Source of the DNA: Flavobacterium enshiense
GTDB taxonomy: Bacteria > Bacteroidota > Bacteroidia > Flavobacteriales > Flavobacteriaceae
DNA: 64,000 nucleotides
Direction: 5' to 3'
NCBI RefSeq assembly: GCF_022836875.1
Contig: NZ_CP090376.1
Span: forward strand, 682,001-746,000
The position numbers were made by a program, and so were the translations under genes. Within the stretch, counting starts at the first letter, position 1. Each line of letters starts with the position of its first letter. Shown piece by piece: positions 1 through 7,817 of the stretch. The notes under the pieces are model-generated. The model saw only the letters and a list, made by a program, of their open reading frames with translations. It searched no databases and was not told the DNA's origin.

Positions 1-2
1 TG

Positions 3-449
3 GATACGATGAACAAATACCCGACCGATTCGTATAACAACCAACCTGAAATTTCCAATAACGTATTGATTATCGGAGCAACGGCACCAACTTACGGTAC
101 GGAAATGGTGGCTGTTTTCTCCAACTACGGAAAAACAAGCGTGGATATCTTCGCTCCCGGAGATAAAATCTATGCGACTACGCCAAGCAATACTTACCAA
201 TACCTACAGGGAACTTCAATGGCATCACCAAATGTTGCCGGAGTTGCAGCCTTGATCCGATCCTATTATCCGAGTCTGACTGCAGCTCAGGTAAAACAGA
301 TTATCATGGACTCAGGAACACCTTTAACTAATAAAGTTAACGTAGGAGAAGGAAGAGACGTCAAACCTTTTAGCGAAGTTTCCAAATCAGGAAAAATAGT
401 AAATGCTTATAACGCACTGTTAATGGCATCCAAGATGGCAAAAAAATAA
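3..449 (+). CDS. Subtilisin-like (S8) serine peptidase, C-terminal fragment
   Basis: C-terminal 148 residues or so of a subtilase. The frame is open to the left edge, so the start, signal peptide and the catalytic Asp and His lie outside the window. The visible GTSMASPNVAG block contains the catalytic Ser (codon 216-218) and is followed by the helix and 'LTAAQVKQIIMDSG' segment typical of S8 enzymes. No type IX sorting domain follows the catalytic domain; the protein ends in a Lys-rich tail, MASKMAKK. Family members of this type are exported proteases acting in the periplasm or cell surface. A strong hairpin terminator follows at once. The fold assignment is firm; substrate unknown. Confidence 0.9.
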   Translation, partial: DTMNKYPTDSYNNQPEISNNVLIIGATAPTYGTEMVAVFSNYGKTSVDIFAPGDKIYATTPSNTYQYLQGTSMASPNVAGVAALIRSYYPSLTAAQVKQIIMDSGTPLTNKVNVGEGRDVKPFSEVSKSGKIVNAYNALLMASKMAKK

Positions 450-472
450 TTATATTTGAAAATTGTATAATC

Positions 473-497
473 GGAAGGGATTTTTCCCTTCCTTTTT
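473..497 (+). terminator. Rho-independent terminator after the S8 peptidase
   Basis: Perfect 8-bp stem GGAAGGGA (473-480) with TCCCTTCC (485-492), 4-base T loop, then a T run. It lies between the peptidase stop and the M1 peptidase start. Confidence 0.85.
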
Positions 498-509
498 ATT
501 TGATCAAAA

Positions 510-2381
510 ATGAAAAAATACCTTTTACTGTCGCTGTTCATTACCGGTGCAGTATTCGCACAGAACAACCCGAATCCGGGGTACTGGCAACAACATGCCG
601 ATTACAAAATGGAGGTTTCCATGGATATGAAAACCTACCAATACAAAGGAAAACAAACCTTGGTTTATACCAATAATTCGCCAGACACCCTACGTCGTGT
701 GTATTATCATTTATTCAACAATGCGTTTCAGCCGAACAGCGCCATGGATGCCCGTCTCAAAAGCATCAAAGATCCTGACGGTCGTATGGTAAACAAAGTA
801 AAAGTGGGCGATAAAGAAATCAAAGAAAGCCGCATTGCCGCTTTAAAACCTAACGAAATAGGATTTCTGAAAATTGCCAACCTGAAACAGGATGGTATGA
901 CGGCGAACAATAAAGTAGTCGGAACCATTATGGAAGTGGATTTGGCGAAACCATTATTACCACATGCCTCAACCACTTTTACCCTGGACTTTAACGGACA
1001 AGTGCCGGTACAGATACGTCGTTCAGGACGCAATAACAAAGAAGGTGTGGAACTTTCGATGTCACAATGGTATCCGAAAATGGCGGAATACGATTTCGAA
1101 GGATGGCAGGCAGACCCTTACATCGGAAGGGAATTTCACGGTGTTTGGGGGAATTTTGACGTAAAAATCACCATCGACAAAGACTATGTTTTGGCCGGTA
1201 CGGGATATCTTCAAAACAAAAATGAAATCGGACACGGCTATCAGGATAATGGCGTAGTTGTGACGCTTCCGAAAAAACAGAAAAAATTAACCTGGCATTT
1301 TATTGCACCGAAAGTGCATGATTTCACATGGGCTTCCGATAAGAACTACCTGCACGACATCGCTCAGGTTCCGGGTGGCGCCACTATTCATTTCCTGTAC
1401 AAAAACAATCCGAAAATCATCGATAACTGGAAAAAATTACAACCGGCTACTGTCAAACTGATGGAAATCTACAACGCTACAGTGGGCAAATATCCGTATG
1501 ACCAATATTCGGTTATTCAGGGTGGAGATGGTGGAATGGAATATGCGATGTGTACACTTATCCTTGGAGAAGGTACTTTTGAGGGATTGGTTGGCGTTAC
1601 AGCGCACGAAATGGCCCATTCGTGGTTCCAGCACGTTTTGGCTTCCAACGAGGCTAAAAACAGCTGGATGGACGAAGGTTTCACCACTTGGCTGGAAAAC
1701 TACGGTTTAAATGAAATCGCCGATAAAAAGATCGATAACCCACACGAAGATTCATACAAAGGCTATTATTCCCTTGTAAAATCAGGTAAAGAACAGCCTC
1801 AGACCACACACGCTGACCGTTACGACGAAAACCGTCCGTATAGTATCCAAGCGTACAGCAAAGGGAATGTTTTCTTATCCCAGTTGGAATACCTTATCGG
1901 AAAAGAAAATCTGATGAAAACCATCAAGAGATATTATTCCGACTATAAAATGACCCACCCTACTCCCAACGATATCAAACACGTTGCGGAAAAGGTTTCA
2001 GGGGCCAATTTAGACTGGTATCTGATGGAATGGACCAAAACCACCAATACGATCGATTACGGCATCAAATCGGTGGAAGAAAACAAAAAGAACACTAAAG
2101 TGACACTGGAGCGTTTGGGAAGAATGCCAATGCCTTTAGATATTGTGGTAACTTATCAGGACGGTACTCAGGAAAGCTTCTACATCCCACAGACGTTAAT
2201 GCGTTGGAACAAACCAAACCAAACTTCGTTAAAACGAACTGTTACGGAAGGTTGGGACTGGGCCTACCCTACTTTTGAATTTACAATCAATAAAGAAAAA
2301 GCAAACATAAAATCGATTGTGATTGATCCGAGCGGACTGATGGCCGATTTCGATAAAGTGAATAATGTTTACAACAAATAA
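510..2381 (+). CDS. M1 family zinc metallopeptidase (aminopeptidase N type)
   Basis: 623-residue exported peptidase. Residues 1-18 form a Sec signal peptide (MKKYLLLSLFITGAVFAQ). The exopeptidase motif GGMEYAM (G-x-M-E-N equivalent) precedes the zinc site HEMAH (366-370), with the third ligand Glu389 in WMDEGFTTW, the exact spacing of gluzincins of clan MA. A Tyr-bearing segment further on would provide the transition-state stabiliser. M1 enzymes remove N-terminal residues from peptides; with a signal peptide and no sorting tail this one is probably periplasmic and feeds peptide scavenging. It is flanked by terminators on both sides, so it is probably transcribed alone. Homologues are common in Flavobacteriaceae; specificity cannot be read from sequence. 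Confidence 0.93.
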   Translation: MKKYLLLSLFITGAVFAQNNPNPGYWQQHADYKMEVSMDMKTYQYKGKQTLVYTNNSPDTLRRVYYHLFNNAFQPNSAMDARLKSIKDPDGRMVNKVKVGDKEIKESRIAALKPNEIGFLKIANLKQDGMTANNKVVGTIMEVDLAKPLLPHASTTFTLDFNGQVPVQIRRSGRNNKEGVELSMSQWYPKMAEYDFEGWQADPYIGREFHGVWGNFDVKITIDKDYVLAGTGYLQNKNEIGHGYQDNGVVVTLPKKQKKLTWHFIAPKVHDFTWASDKNYLHDIAQVPGGATIHFLYKNNPKIIDNWKKLQPATVKLMEIYNATVGKYPYDQYSVIQGGDGGMEYAMCTLILGEGTFEGLVGVTAHEMAHSWFQHVLASNEAKNSWMDEGFTTWLENYGLNEIADKKIDNPHEDSYKGYYSLVKSGKEQPQTTHADRYDENRPYSIQAYSKGNVFLSQLEYLIGKENLMKTIKRYYSDYKMTHPTPNDIKHVAEKVSGANLDWYLMEWTKTTNTIDYGIKSVEENKKNTKVTLERLGRMPMPLDIVVTYQDGTQESFYIPQTLMRWNKPNQTSLKRTVTEGWDWAYPTFEFTINKEKANIKSIVIDPSGLMADFDKVNNVYNK

Positions 2382-2386
2382 CAACA

Positions 2387-2418
2387 AAAGCTGTCTGAAA
2401 AGGCAGCTTTATTTTTTT
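2387..2418 (+). terminator. Terminator between M1 peptidase and convergent lipoprotein gene
   Basis: Stem AAAGCTGTC (2387-2395) with GGCAGCTTT (2402-2410), one G-U pair, followed by A then a T7 run. It overlaps the stop codon of the convergent minus-strand gene and may serve both directions. Confidence 0.75.
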
Positions 2419-2840
2419 GTAGCCCTTTCTACTTCCGTCCAAGTAGCCCAAATATTTCCCTGCAATTTTTTAAATTCCACTGAATCCTTACTCTGTTCAA
2501 GTTCTTTGAACAATACGTGCATCTCCCCTCTTTTCTCGGGATAGCGATCTGTAACGACCCGAATCGCATTCCAGGCATTAACATGATCCTGAAAGACTTT
2601 GATGAACGCTTTAGGACAGTTACGCATATTGATTTTCTGCATTCCATGCGTATAATTTACTATAGTCTGACTCAGTGGAAGGGTTTCACATTCCGTGTTC
2701 CTTATTTTTCCGAGAGAATCATCAGCCGCAATAACATGACTGATACAATCCGTATGCTTTGAAGTCTTATCTTTTCGTACGGTGTGGCAAGAAAAAACAA
2801 TGGAGACCATAGGGCCGAGAAAAAACACCTTTGTATTCAT
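2409..2840 (-). CDS. Small putative lipoprotein of unknown function
   Basis: 143 residues if started at the ATG at 2840, which gives a lipoprotein-type leader MNTKVFFLGPMVSIVFSC with Cys18 as the likely lipidated residue. A longer frame (to 2876) is possible but would bury the leader. The mature part is charged with several Cys (DCISH, ECETL, NCPKAF) and Trp residues, without a family I recognise. It faces the M1 gene end to end and shares its terminator. Predicted location is the periplasmic membrane face. The lipobox is the only functional hint. Confidence 0.6.
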   Translation of the reverse strand: MNTKVFFLGPMVSIVFSCHTVRKDKTSKHTDCISHVIAADDSLGKIRNTECETLPLSQTIVNYTHGMQKINMRNCPKAFIKVFQDHVNAWNAIRVVTDRYPEKRGEMHVLFKELEQSKDSVEFKKLQGNIWATWTEVERATKK

Positions 2841-3008
2841 AATTTTACTTGTAAAAGTCAACTGCTCCGCAAACAAACTAATTTCGGATTCTTAAAATCT
2901 TCTGATTAAAGCAACCATATTTACATCTTCCTTGTGCTTATTATTGCTATGCCGGATATCTGTTCTTTTAAGAATTAATTCAAAATTGTATAGATGTGAT
3001 TAGTTTAT

Positions 3009-3827
3009 TTATTTAAACATTGTGTTGATATTAAGCATAATAGTCCAACTGTCTTTTATTCCGGCCGGTCCATTCACAACATACTGAGGCCCTATAAACA
3101 TAGACCTGTCTTTGGCAAAAGCTTTTCCAAACAATAAATTCACAGGAATGGTACACTTATCATTTTCCCAGTCAAATTTCATAATGGGAAAGGATTGAAT
3201 AAAATAACCGTTTCGGAACAGTTTGGTAACCTGTGGCTGAAAATACATGAAGTTTTGATCCGGTCTGTCAGAGTCACCAGCAAAAGAAAAAAATTGCTGC
3301 ACAAGCAAACTTAACTGGACTTTCTGTATTTTATTATAAAATAATATTCCTGTAGGACCGGCGCACCACTTGCCAAAACCCAGAACATTTGGCGACCCCA
3401 AAGGAATAAGCACACCTCCGCCAACACCCGCTATCCCCCATTTACTTTTGAGTGCAACGGCATCCAGCAAAATAAAATCTCCGGTTCCTGTAGCGTTGAA
3501 CTTGCTTCCGTGATCTGTTACTGTCTGGCTTATAATGGGTGCCTCCAGTCGGTAAATCGTGTAGAATTTATCCGGATTTTTGGATTTGATAAAGGGTAAA
3601 CCCAATGATTTTGAAGGCTGAACAATTCGGCTAAAAAAGGCAAACTGCTTTCCTCCATTATCCAGAAAAGTGAAATTTGGCTGAAACTGCAATTTGGTTA
3701 CATAGGCTAATGGATTGGTCGCCAAGGATGCACCAATTTTTTTTTCATCTTCTTCTTTAACCTGCGAGATCAATGCCTTGGGATAGCATAAAGCAAAGAC
3801 CAACAGAAGCAAATACTTTCCTTTCAT
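3009..3827 (-). CDS. Secreted or outer-membrane beta-barrel-like protein, unknown function
   Basis: 272 residues with a signal peptide (MKGKYLLLLVFALCYPKALISQ). The mature region alternates aromatic and polar residues in many short strands (NFTFLDNGGKQFAFFSRI, GVGGGVLIPLG, MYFQPQVTKLF) and ends in a hydrophobic strand with terminal Phe-Lys (MLNINTMFK), the look of an outer-membrane barrel of the 'transporter' or porin-like class. It stands alone, 182 bases from the next gene upstream, in a run of small minus-strand envelope genes. No ligand or pathway can be deduced. Could alternatively be a soluble beta-rich periplasmic protein. Confidence 0.6.
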   Translation of the reverse strand: MKGKYLLLLVFALCYPKALISQVKEEDEKKIGASLATNPLAYVTKLQFQPNFTFLDNGGKQFAFFSRIVQPSKSLGLPFIKSKNPDKFYTIYRLEAPIISQTVTDHGSKFNATGTGDFILLDAVALKSKWGIAGVGGGVLIPLGSPNVLGFGKWCAGPTGILFYNKIQKVQLSLLVQQFFSFAGDSDRPDQNFMYFQPQVTKLFRNGYFIQSFPIMKFDWENDKCTIPVNLLFGKAFAKDRSMFIGPQYVVNGPAGIKDSWTIMLNINTMFK

Positions 3828-4009
3828 TCAGTACTTTTTAGACTTGATCTATAACTAAATTTACGAAATAATTAATAGGCCATTCCAGTTATCATTTCTT
3901 GTGGAATGCCAATAGCCTTAAAATCCATCAAGATCAACACTCGTTTGTTGGAATCCAAAATGAATGAAAAACAAAAATTGACAAAGGACAACTACTAGAG
4001 AAAAAGCAT

Positions 4010-4627
4010 CTATAGCACAAACGAAACCTGAAATTCCATATTCATGGTATTAATACCGGAATTTATTCCCTGAAATCCCGCATTGGAAATATGGCGTAAA
4101 CTCGGTCGAAGATCAAAATATATTTTATTAGTCATTTTTAAGGAAACACCAAGGGCAATCACATCTGAAAAAGCAAACCCGTCCGACAAATGCTCCGTTT
4201 CAGTATCGGTAATCATCGGACCGATACTACCCAAAGCATAAACACTTACGCCTTCGCAAACCGGTGCCCGCACTATGACACCTATATTCAAAATATAACT
4301 GTTAACGTCTTTAAGTTTGGTATACTTTCCGCGCAATGCTTCATAATCTGGCTCATCCGGTTTTACAAAATATTTATTCAAAAGTTGGTGAGTTCCAAAG
4401 TTAATCTCGGGCTGAAGGACGGCTTCAAAACTAACATGTTTAATTTTTCCCACCACATATCCAAGATGGATTTTGTAAAAGCTGTTGGTATAGGTATAAT
4501 CTTTGTTTTTAAGCTCTTCCCCTGTTCCGCAAGCAAAACCAAATACGAACCGGTCTTTTTGCAACTGACTGTAAACAGCGCAAAAATGTAACAGAAAAAC
4601 CAGAATAAAGAAGCGACTGTTCTTCAT
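4010..4627 (-). CDS. Outer-membrane beta-barrel domain protein
   Basis: 205 residues. Signal peptide MKNSRFFILVFLLHFCAVYSQ, then strands with the small-barrel pattern (FVFGFACGTGEE, KIHLGYVVGK, FEAVLQPEINFG, LNIGVIVRAPV, VYALGSIGPMI, NKIYFDLRPSLRHISNAG, MEFQVSFVL) ending in a C-terminal strand with a hydrophobic final residue. This is the usual layout of the 8-stranded OMP_b-brl family, whose members sit in the outer membrane with mostly unknown ligands. It lies alone between intergenic stretches. The fold is a reasonable call; the role is unknown. Confidence 0.65.
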   Translation of the reverse strand: MKNSRFFILVFLLHFCAVYSQLQKDRFVFGFACGTGEELKNKDYTYTNSFYKIHLGYVVGKIKHVSFEAVLQPEINFGTHQLLNKYFVKPDEPDYEALRGKYTKLKDVNSYILNIGVIVRAPVCEGVSVYALGSIGPMITDTETEHLSDGFAFSDVIALGVSLKMTNKIYFDLRPSLRHISNAGFQGINSGINTMNMEFQVSFVL

Positions 4628-4681
4628 AAACCGTTCATTTTTTACTTAAATCGTTGCCGCAAACCATACAATCTAACAAAA

Positions 4682-4710
4682 AAACAAAACGCAACCCAAA
4701 AGTTGCGTTT
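4682..4710 (-). terminator. Terminator of the eRF1-like gene
   Basis: Perfect 9-bp stem AAACGCAAC (4687-4695) with GTTGCGTTT (4702-4710). Read on the minus strand it is followed by a T-rich run, just past the stop codon at 4732. Confidence 0.8.
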
Positions 4711-4731
4711 GCTGTAAATGAAACCTGCCTA

Positions 4732-5160
4732 TTAATGCAGATAAAACTTCTTCACTTTTGCGACTATCTTATTGAGACTCATTTTATCAGCAGACTCTAT
4801 CGCTTTCAGTCTCATCGGTGAGTGCATTCTGTTTTCATGGATAAGTTTTCTCAGCTCATTTTTTGTTTCGGCCGGGCCAAACACGTAAAGTTCGTCGGCG
4901 TCTTTGGCATGATTAACCACGTTTTCCAAAAAACCGTGAAGCTGATGTTTTTTGCGGTGTTCAAATTTATGCTCATCATTCACATGCTGTCTTCCCATAA
5001 AAGCGCCCTTATTCCCTCCATGATCGTGATAAATCTGATTTTCCATAACAGAACCCACTTCGGTTATCTGTTGTTTGCCGTCTTGAAGGGTAACCAAAAT
5101 CGCTCTGGAAGCATCGATCCAGATCCCGGTTTGTTGAATTGATTGCTGTGCTGTCTTCAT
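4732..5160 (-). CDS. Small eRF1-domain-like / baeRF-type protein (putative)
   Basis: 142 residues, no signal peptide or membrane segment. The N-terminus GIWIDASRAILVTL followed by a His-rich stretch (YHDHGGNKG, HEFEHRKKHQLHGF in pattern) and a C-terminal half with 'ADELYVFGPAETKNELRKLI' and 'IESADKMSLNKIVAKVKKFY' resembles the bacterial proteins related to domains of archaeal and eukaryotic peptide-release factor 1 (baeRF and host-attachment-like families). Those families are proposed, not proven in general, to act at the ribosome. The gene is monocistronic, ending at a strong terminator. Family placement is from pattern memory and is moderate; no GGQ motif is present, so it would not itself hydrolyse peptidyl-tRNA. 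Confidence 0.55.
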   Translation of the reverse strand: MKTAQQSIQQTGIWIDASRAILVTLQDGKQQITEVGSVMENQIYHDHGGNKGAFMGRQHVNDEHKFEHRKKHQLHGFLENVVNHAKDADELYVFGPAETKNELRKLIHENRMHSPMRLKAIESADKMSLNKIVAKVKKFYLH

Positions 5161-5445
5161 AATGTTTTGTATTAAAATAAACTATCGTATTTTACGTATC
5201 GACAAAATCCTAAGCAGAAAAAACAATACAAAGCATCTGTCGATAACCTAACATTAAGGAAAAAGTAATTCTAAAAGACTATGAAGCAGAATTGGGTACA
5301 CCGCAAAGTAAAAATAGAAATGCATCGTAAATTTACAAAAAAACGGATGCCGTTCTGACTTTTGACGAATAATATCGGTAACTGAACACAACCTCCCGAC
5401 AAGAGAAAAAAATAAACCTTAGTCCGGCTTTCATGCTGAAGTTTG

Positions 5446-5453
5446 TATCTTTG
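5446..5453 (+). promoter_or_regulatory. Promoter -7 box of rnpA
   Basis: TATCTTTG matches the Flavobacterium TAnnTTTG element. It ends only 7 bases before the ATG at 5461, so transcription would start at or next to the start codon. No convincing TTG -33 element is seen. Confidence 0.5.
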
Positions 5454-5460
5454 TCCTGAA

Positions 5461-5844
5461 ATGAAAAACACATACCCAAAGCTCGAAAAGCTGAAAAGCA
5501 AAACCACTATCGATTTACTATTTTCTGAAGGTAAATCGGTGTCGAAGTATCCTTTGCGCTTAGTATTTGTGCCAATTCCCTTGGAAAATGATACCCAGCT
5601 GAAAATGGGGGTTTCCGTTTCCAAAAAATACTTCAAAAAAGCCGTTGACCGCAACTATTTCAAAAGGGTATTGCGCGAAACCTATCGCTTAAACAAGTCA
5701 TTGCTTCTGGATAACATGCAACAACCCTATGCTTTTATGTTTTTCTACCAGAGCAAAGAACGCCTCTCCTATCAGGAAATCAACAAAAAAACCGTACAGT
5801 TGTTTGAGAAGTTTATCGAGGCAACTAAAACTAAAGACATATAA
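5461..5844 (+). CDS. rnpA: Ribonuclease P protein component
   Basis: 127 residues from the ATG at 5461; an upstream in-frame TTG (5443) is rejected because it lies within the promoter -7 box. The basic motif RNYFKRVLRETYR (RNxxKR type) is the RNase P protein signature, preceded by KLKSKTTIDLLFSEGKSVSKYPLRLVF, typical of the N-terminal region. The protein binds the catalytic RNase P RNA and helps remove 5' leaders of pre-tRNAs. In many bacteria rnpA follows rpmH next to the origin; no rpmH is visible here, but the gene is about 22 kb from the candidate origin in this window. The 300 bases upstream are AT-rich with no other gene that I can support. Confidence 0.92.
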   Translation: MKNTYPKLEKLKSKTTIDLLFSEGKSVSKYPLRLVFVPIPLENDTQLKMGVSVSKKYFKKAVDRNYFKRVLRETYRLNKSLLLDNMQQPYAFMFFYQSKERLSYQEINKKTVQLFEKFIEATKTKDI

Positions 5845-6089
5845 TTTCCGTACAAAGCAAACACCGCTCTTCTTCATTTGGTTTTAGCAAACACTGTTGC
5901 ATTAAAGAAGCAAAATACAACCTTTCGATTGCAAATAAACGCTTCGAAACACATCTCGTCGATACAAAAAAGCACAATACACTAGAAAGGTAGCAACAAC
6001 ATTACAACTTTCTTACCCTGAATGTTACGCGTTTGCCCTTTTATCCTTATTTTCGTAGTTAGGTTCCTTCTGATTCGAGGGCAACTCCT

Positions 6090-7748
6090 ATGAAAAACGA
6101 CTTAAAAATGGTAGCATTGCTAAAGAGAAAATACGTCCTTCCTGTTTTGGCGGGCGGATTTTTGTTTGTGGGCGCGAGTTTCAAACAGGATTTTTTTGAA
6201 ATCGCAAAACAAATCGAAATTTTTACCACACTTTTCAAAACCGTAAATCAGAATTACGTTGACGAAGTGAATCCAGGCGAATTAATGGACAAAGCCATCA
6301 AAAACATGCTGGCCGATCTGGATCCGTACACCAACTATTTCAACGAGCAGGATGTGGCCCGTTTCAAAATCAATTCTACCGGCGAATACACCGGAATCGG
6401 TGCCATGATAAACCGAAAAGAAGGCCGGTTAATCGTGGTGGAACCTTACAAAAACTTTCCTGCCGACAAAGCTGGACTCAAAGCCGGTGACGAAATTGTA
6501 CAGATAGGCGATGTGAATCTGGTGGATTTCAAAGAAGATGCCGGAACCCTTTTACGCGGGGCAAAAAACACAAAGGTCGACATCAAATACAAACGACAGG
6601 GCAAAATGATGACCACGCAGATTGTACTCGATGAAGTGGAGGTGAAGGCCGTTCCGTTTTATTCGTTGCTTTCCGATAAGACCACCGGTTATATTGTGTT
6701 ATCGCAATTCAATACCAAAGCTTCCTTTGAAGTAAAAGAAGCCTTATCCAAACTGAAAGGGGAGGGCGCCAGCAAAATAATCCTCGATTTACGCGGCAAT
6801 CCAGGCGGTTTATTGCATGAAGCTGTAAACATCTGTAACCTGTTCGTACCGCAAAATGAAGTGATTGTAACCACAAAATCGAAAAATGAAAAACACAACA
6901 ATACCTACAAAACGCAAAGAGCTCCGGTAGATTTAGAGATTCCGCTGGTGGTTTTGATGGACGGAAAAAGCGCCTCGGCTTCCGAAATTGTGGCCGGTGC
7001 CCTGCAGGATCTTGACAGAGCTGTTATTGTAGGGGCGCGCAGTTTCGGAAAAGGATTGGTACAACGCCCACTGGATCTTACTTACGGCACCCAGGTAAAA
7101 GTCACCATTTCCAGATATTACACGCCTTCCGGACGATGCATTCAGGCTTTAGATTACACCCATAAAGACAAAGACGGCAAAGCCATCCGCACCGAATCCA
7201 AAAACTACAACGCGTTTAAAACCCGTAAAGGACGAACCGTTTACGACGGCGGAGGTATTCAGCCCGATGTGGAATTACCGGAAGCTAAACAAAGTACCGT
7301 TGCAGCTGCCTTGCTGAAAAACGACGGCATCTTTAATTTTGCAACCGAGTATTACTATAAAAACCCAAATCTGGGCAATACGGTCCCAACGCTGACCGAT
7401 GCCGATTTTACAGCTTTCAAAACTTTTCTCAAAAAGGATAACTTCCAGTTGGATACCGAAACGGAAATTGCTTTGAAAAACACATTGGCTACTGCTAAAA
7501 AAGAGAAAATCGACGAATCTATAGCGACAGAATACCAGCAATTGCAACTTGCATTACAGCGAAGCGAGGAAAAAGAACTTGAAAAGAACAAAACCGAAAT
7601 AAAAGATTTGTTGTTGGATGAAATCATAAAACGCTACCAGTACAGGGAAGGTTTGTATCAATATTACACCAAAAGCAATACGGAAATTTCAAAGGCCGTT
7701 TCTATTCTTAACAACAGCGCAGAGTATAATAAAATTCTTAAAAACTAA
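6090..7748 (+). CDS. S41 carboxy-terminal processing peptidase with PDZ domain
   Basis: 552 residues. After a short cytoplasmic start there is one hydrophobic segment (YVLPVLAGGFLFVGASF, about 15-31), acting as signal or anchor. A PDZ domain (about 95-180) precedes the S41 core with DLRGNPGGLL and the dyad Ser296 (GKSASASE) and Lys321 (SFGKGLVQ), spaced 25 residues as in Prc/Tsp. The last 130 residues are charged and helical. Such enzymes cleave periplasmic proteins near their C-termini and take part in envelope quality control or cell-wall enzyme turnover. A second in-frame ATG at 6108 could be the true start. The gene is followed by a hairpin terminator, so it is likely its own unit. Confidence 0.92.
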   Translation: MKNDLKMVALLKRKYVLPVLAGGFLFVGASFKQDFFEIAKQIEIFTTLFKTVNQNYVDEVNPGELMDKAIKNMLADLDPYTNYFNEQDVARFKINSTGEYTGIGAMINRKEGRLIVVEPYKNFPADKAGLKAGDEIVQIGDVNLVDFKEDAGTLLRGAKNTKVDIKYKRQGKMMTTQIVLDEVEVKAVPFYSLLSDKTTGYIVLSQFNTKASFEVKEALSKLKGEGASKIILDLRGNPGGLLHEAVNICNLFVPQNEVIVTTKSKNEKHNNTYKTQRAPVDLEIPLVVLMDGKSASASEIVAGALQDLDRAVIVGARSFGKGLVQRPLDLTYGTQVKVTISRYYTPSGRCIQALDYTHKDKDGKAIRTESKNYNAFKTRKGRTVYDGGGIQPDVELPEAKQSTVAAALLKNDGIFNFATEYYYKNPNLGNTVPTLTDADFTAFKTFLKKDNFQLDTETEIALKNTLATAKKEKIDESIATEYQQLQLALQRSEEKELEKNKTEIKDLLLDEIIKRYQYREGLYQYYTKSNTEISKAVSILNNSAEYNKILKN

Positions 7749-7751
7749 ATT

Positions 7752-7784
7752 TCACAGCCTTTTTAGTCTTGCTGTGATATTTTA
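7752..7784 (+). terminator. Terminator after the S41 peptidase
   Basis: Stem TCACAGC (7752-7758) with GCTGTGA (7771-7777), then TATTTT. The kup promoter overlaps its right arm. Confidence 0.65.
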
Positions 7785-7795
7785 TGATAATTTTG
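7769..7795 (+). promoter_or_regulatory. Promoter of kup
   Basis: TTG (7769-7771), 16 bases, then TAATTTTG (7788-7795), a fit to the Flavobacterium -33/-7 consensus with a slightly short spacer. Start of transcription would be about 18 bases before the GTG start. Confidence 0.5.
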
Positions 7796-7817
7796 CGCTA
7801 ATTTAAATTTTTTAAAA

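Noticed and set aside
451..458. TATATTTG as promoter of the M1 gene
   Set aside because: It lies before the strong terminator at 473-497, no TTG partner is present, and a transcript would be stopped before the gene.
728..1039. Minus-strand ORF opposite the M1 peptidase
   Set aside because: Shadow of a well-supported gene in another frame, no recognisable domain.
5165..5460. An rpmH gene upstream of rnpA
   Set aside because: No sequence for the conserved MKRTFQP start is present; the region is AT-rich non-coding.
5271..5654. Minus-strand ORF overlapping the rnpA region
   Set aside because: Overlaps rnpA on the opposite strand and has no conserved pattern; shadow.
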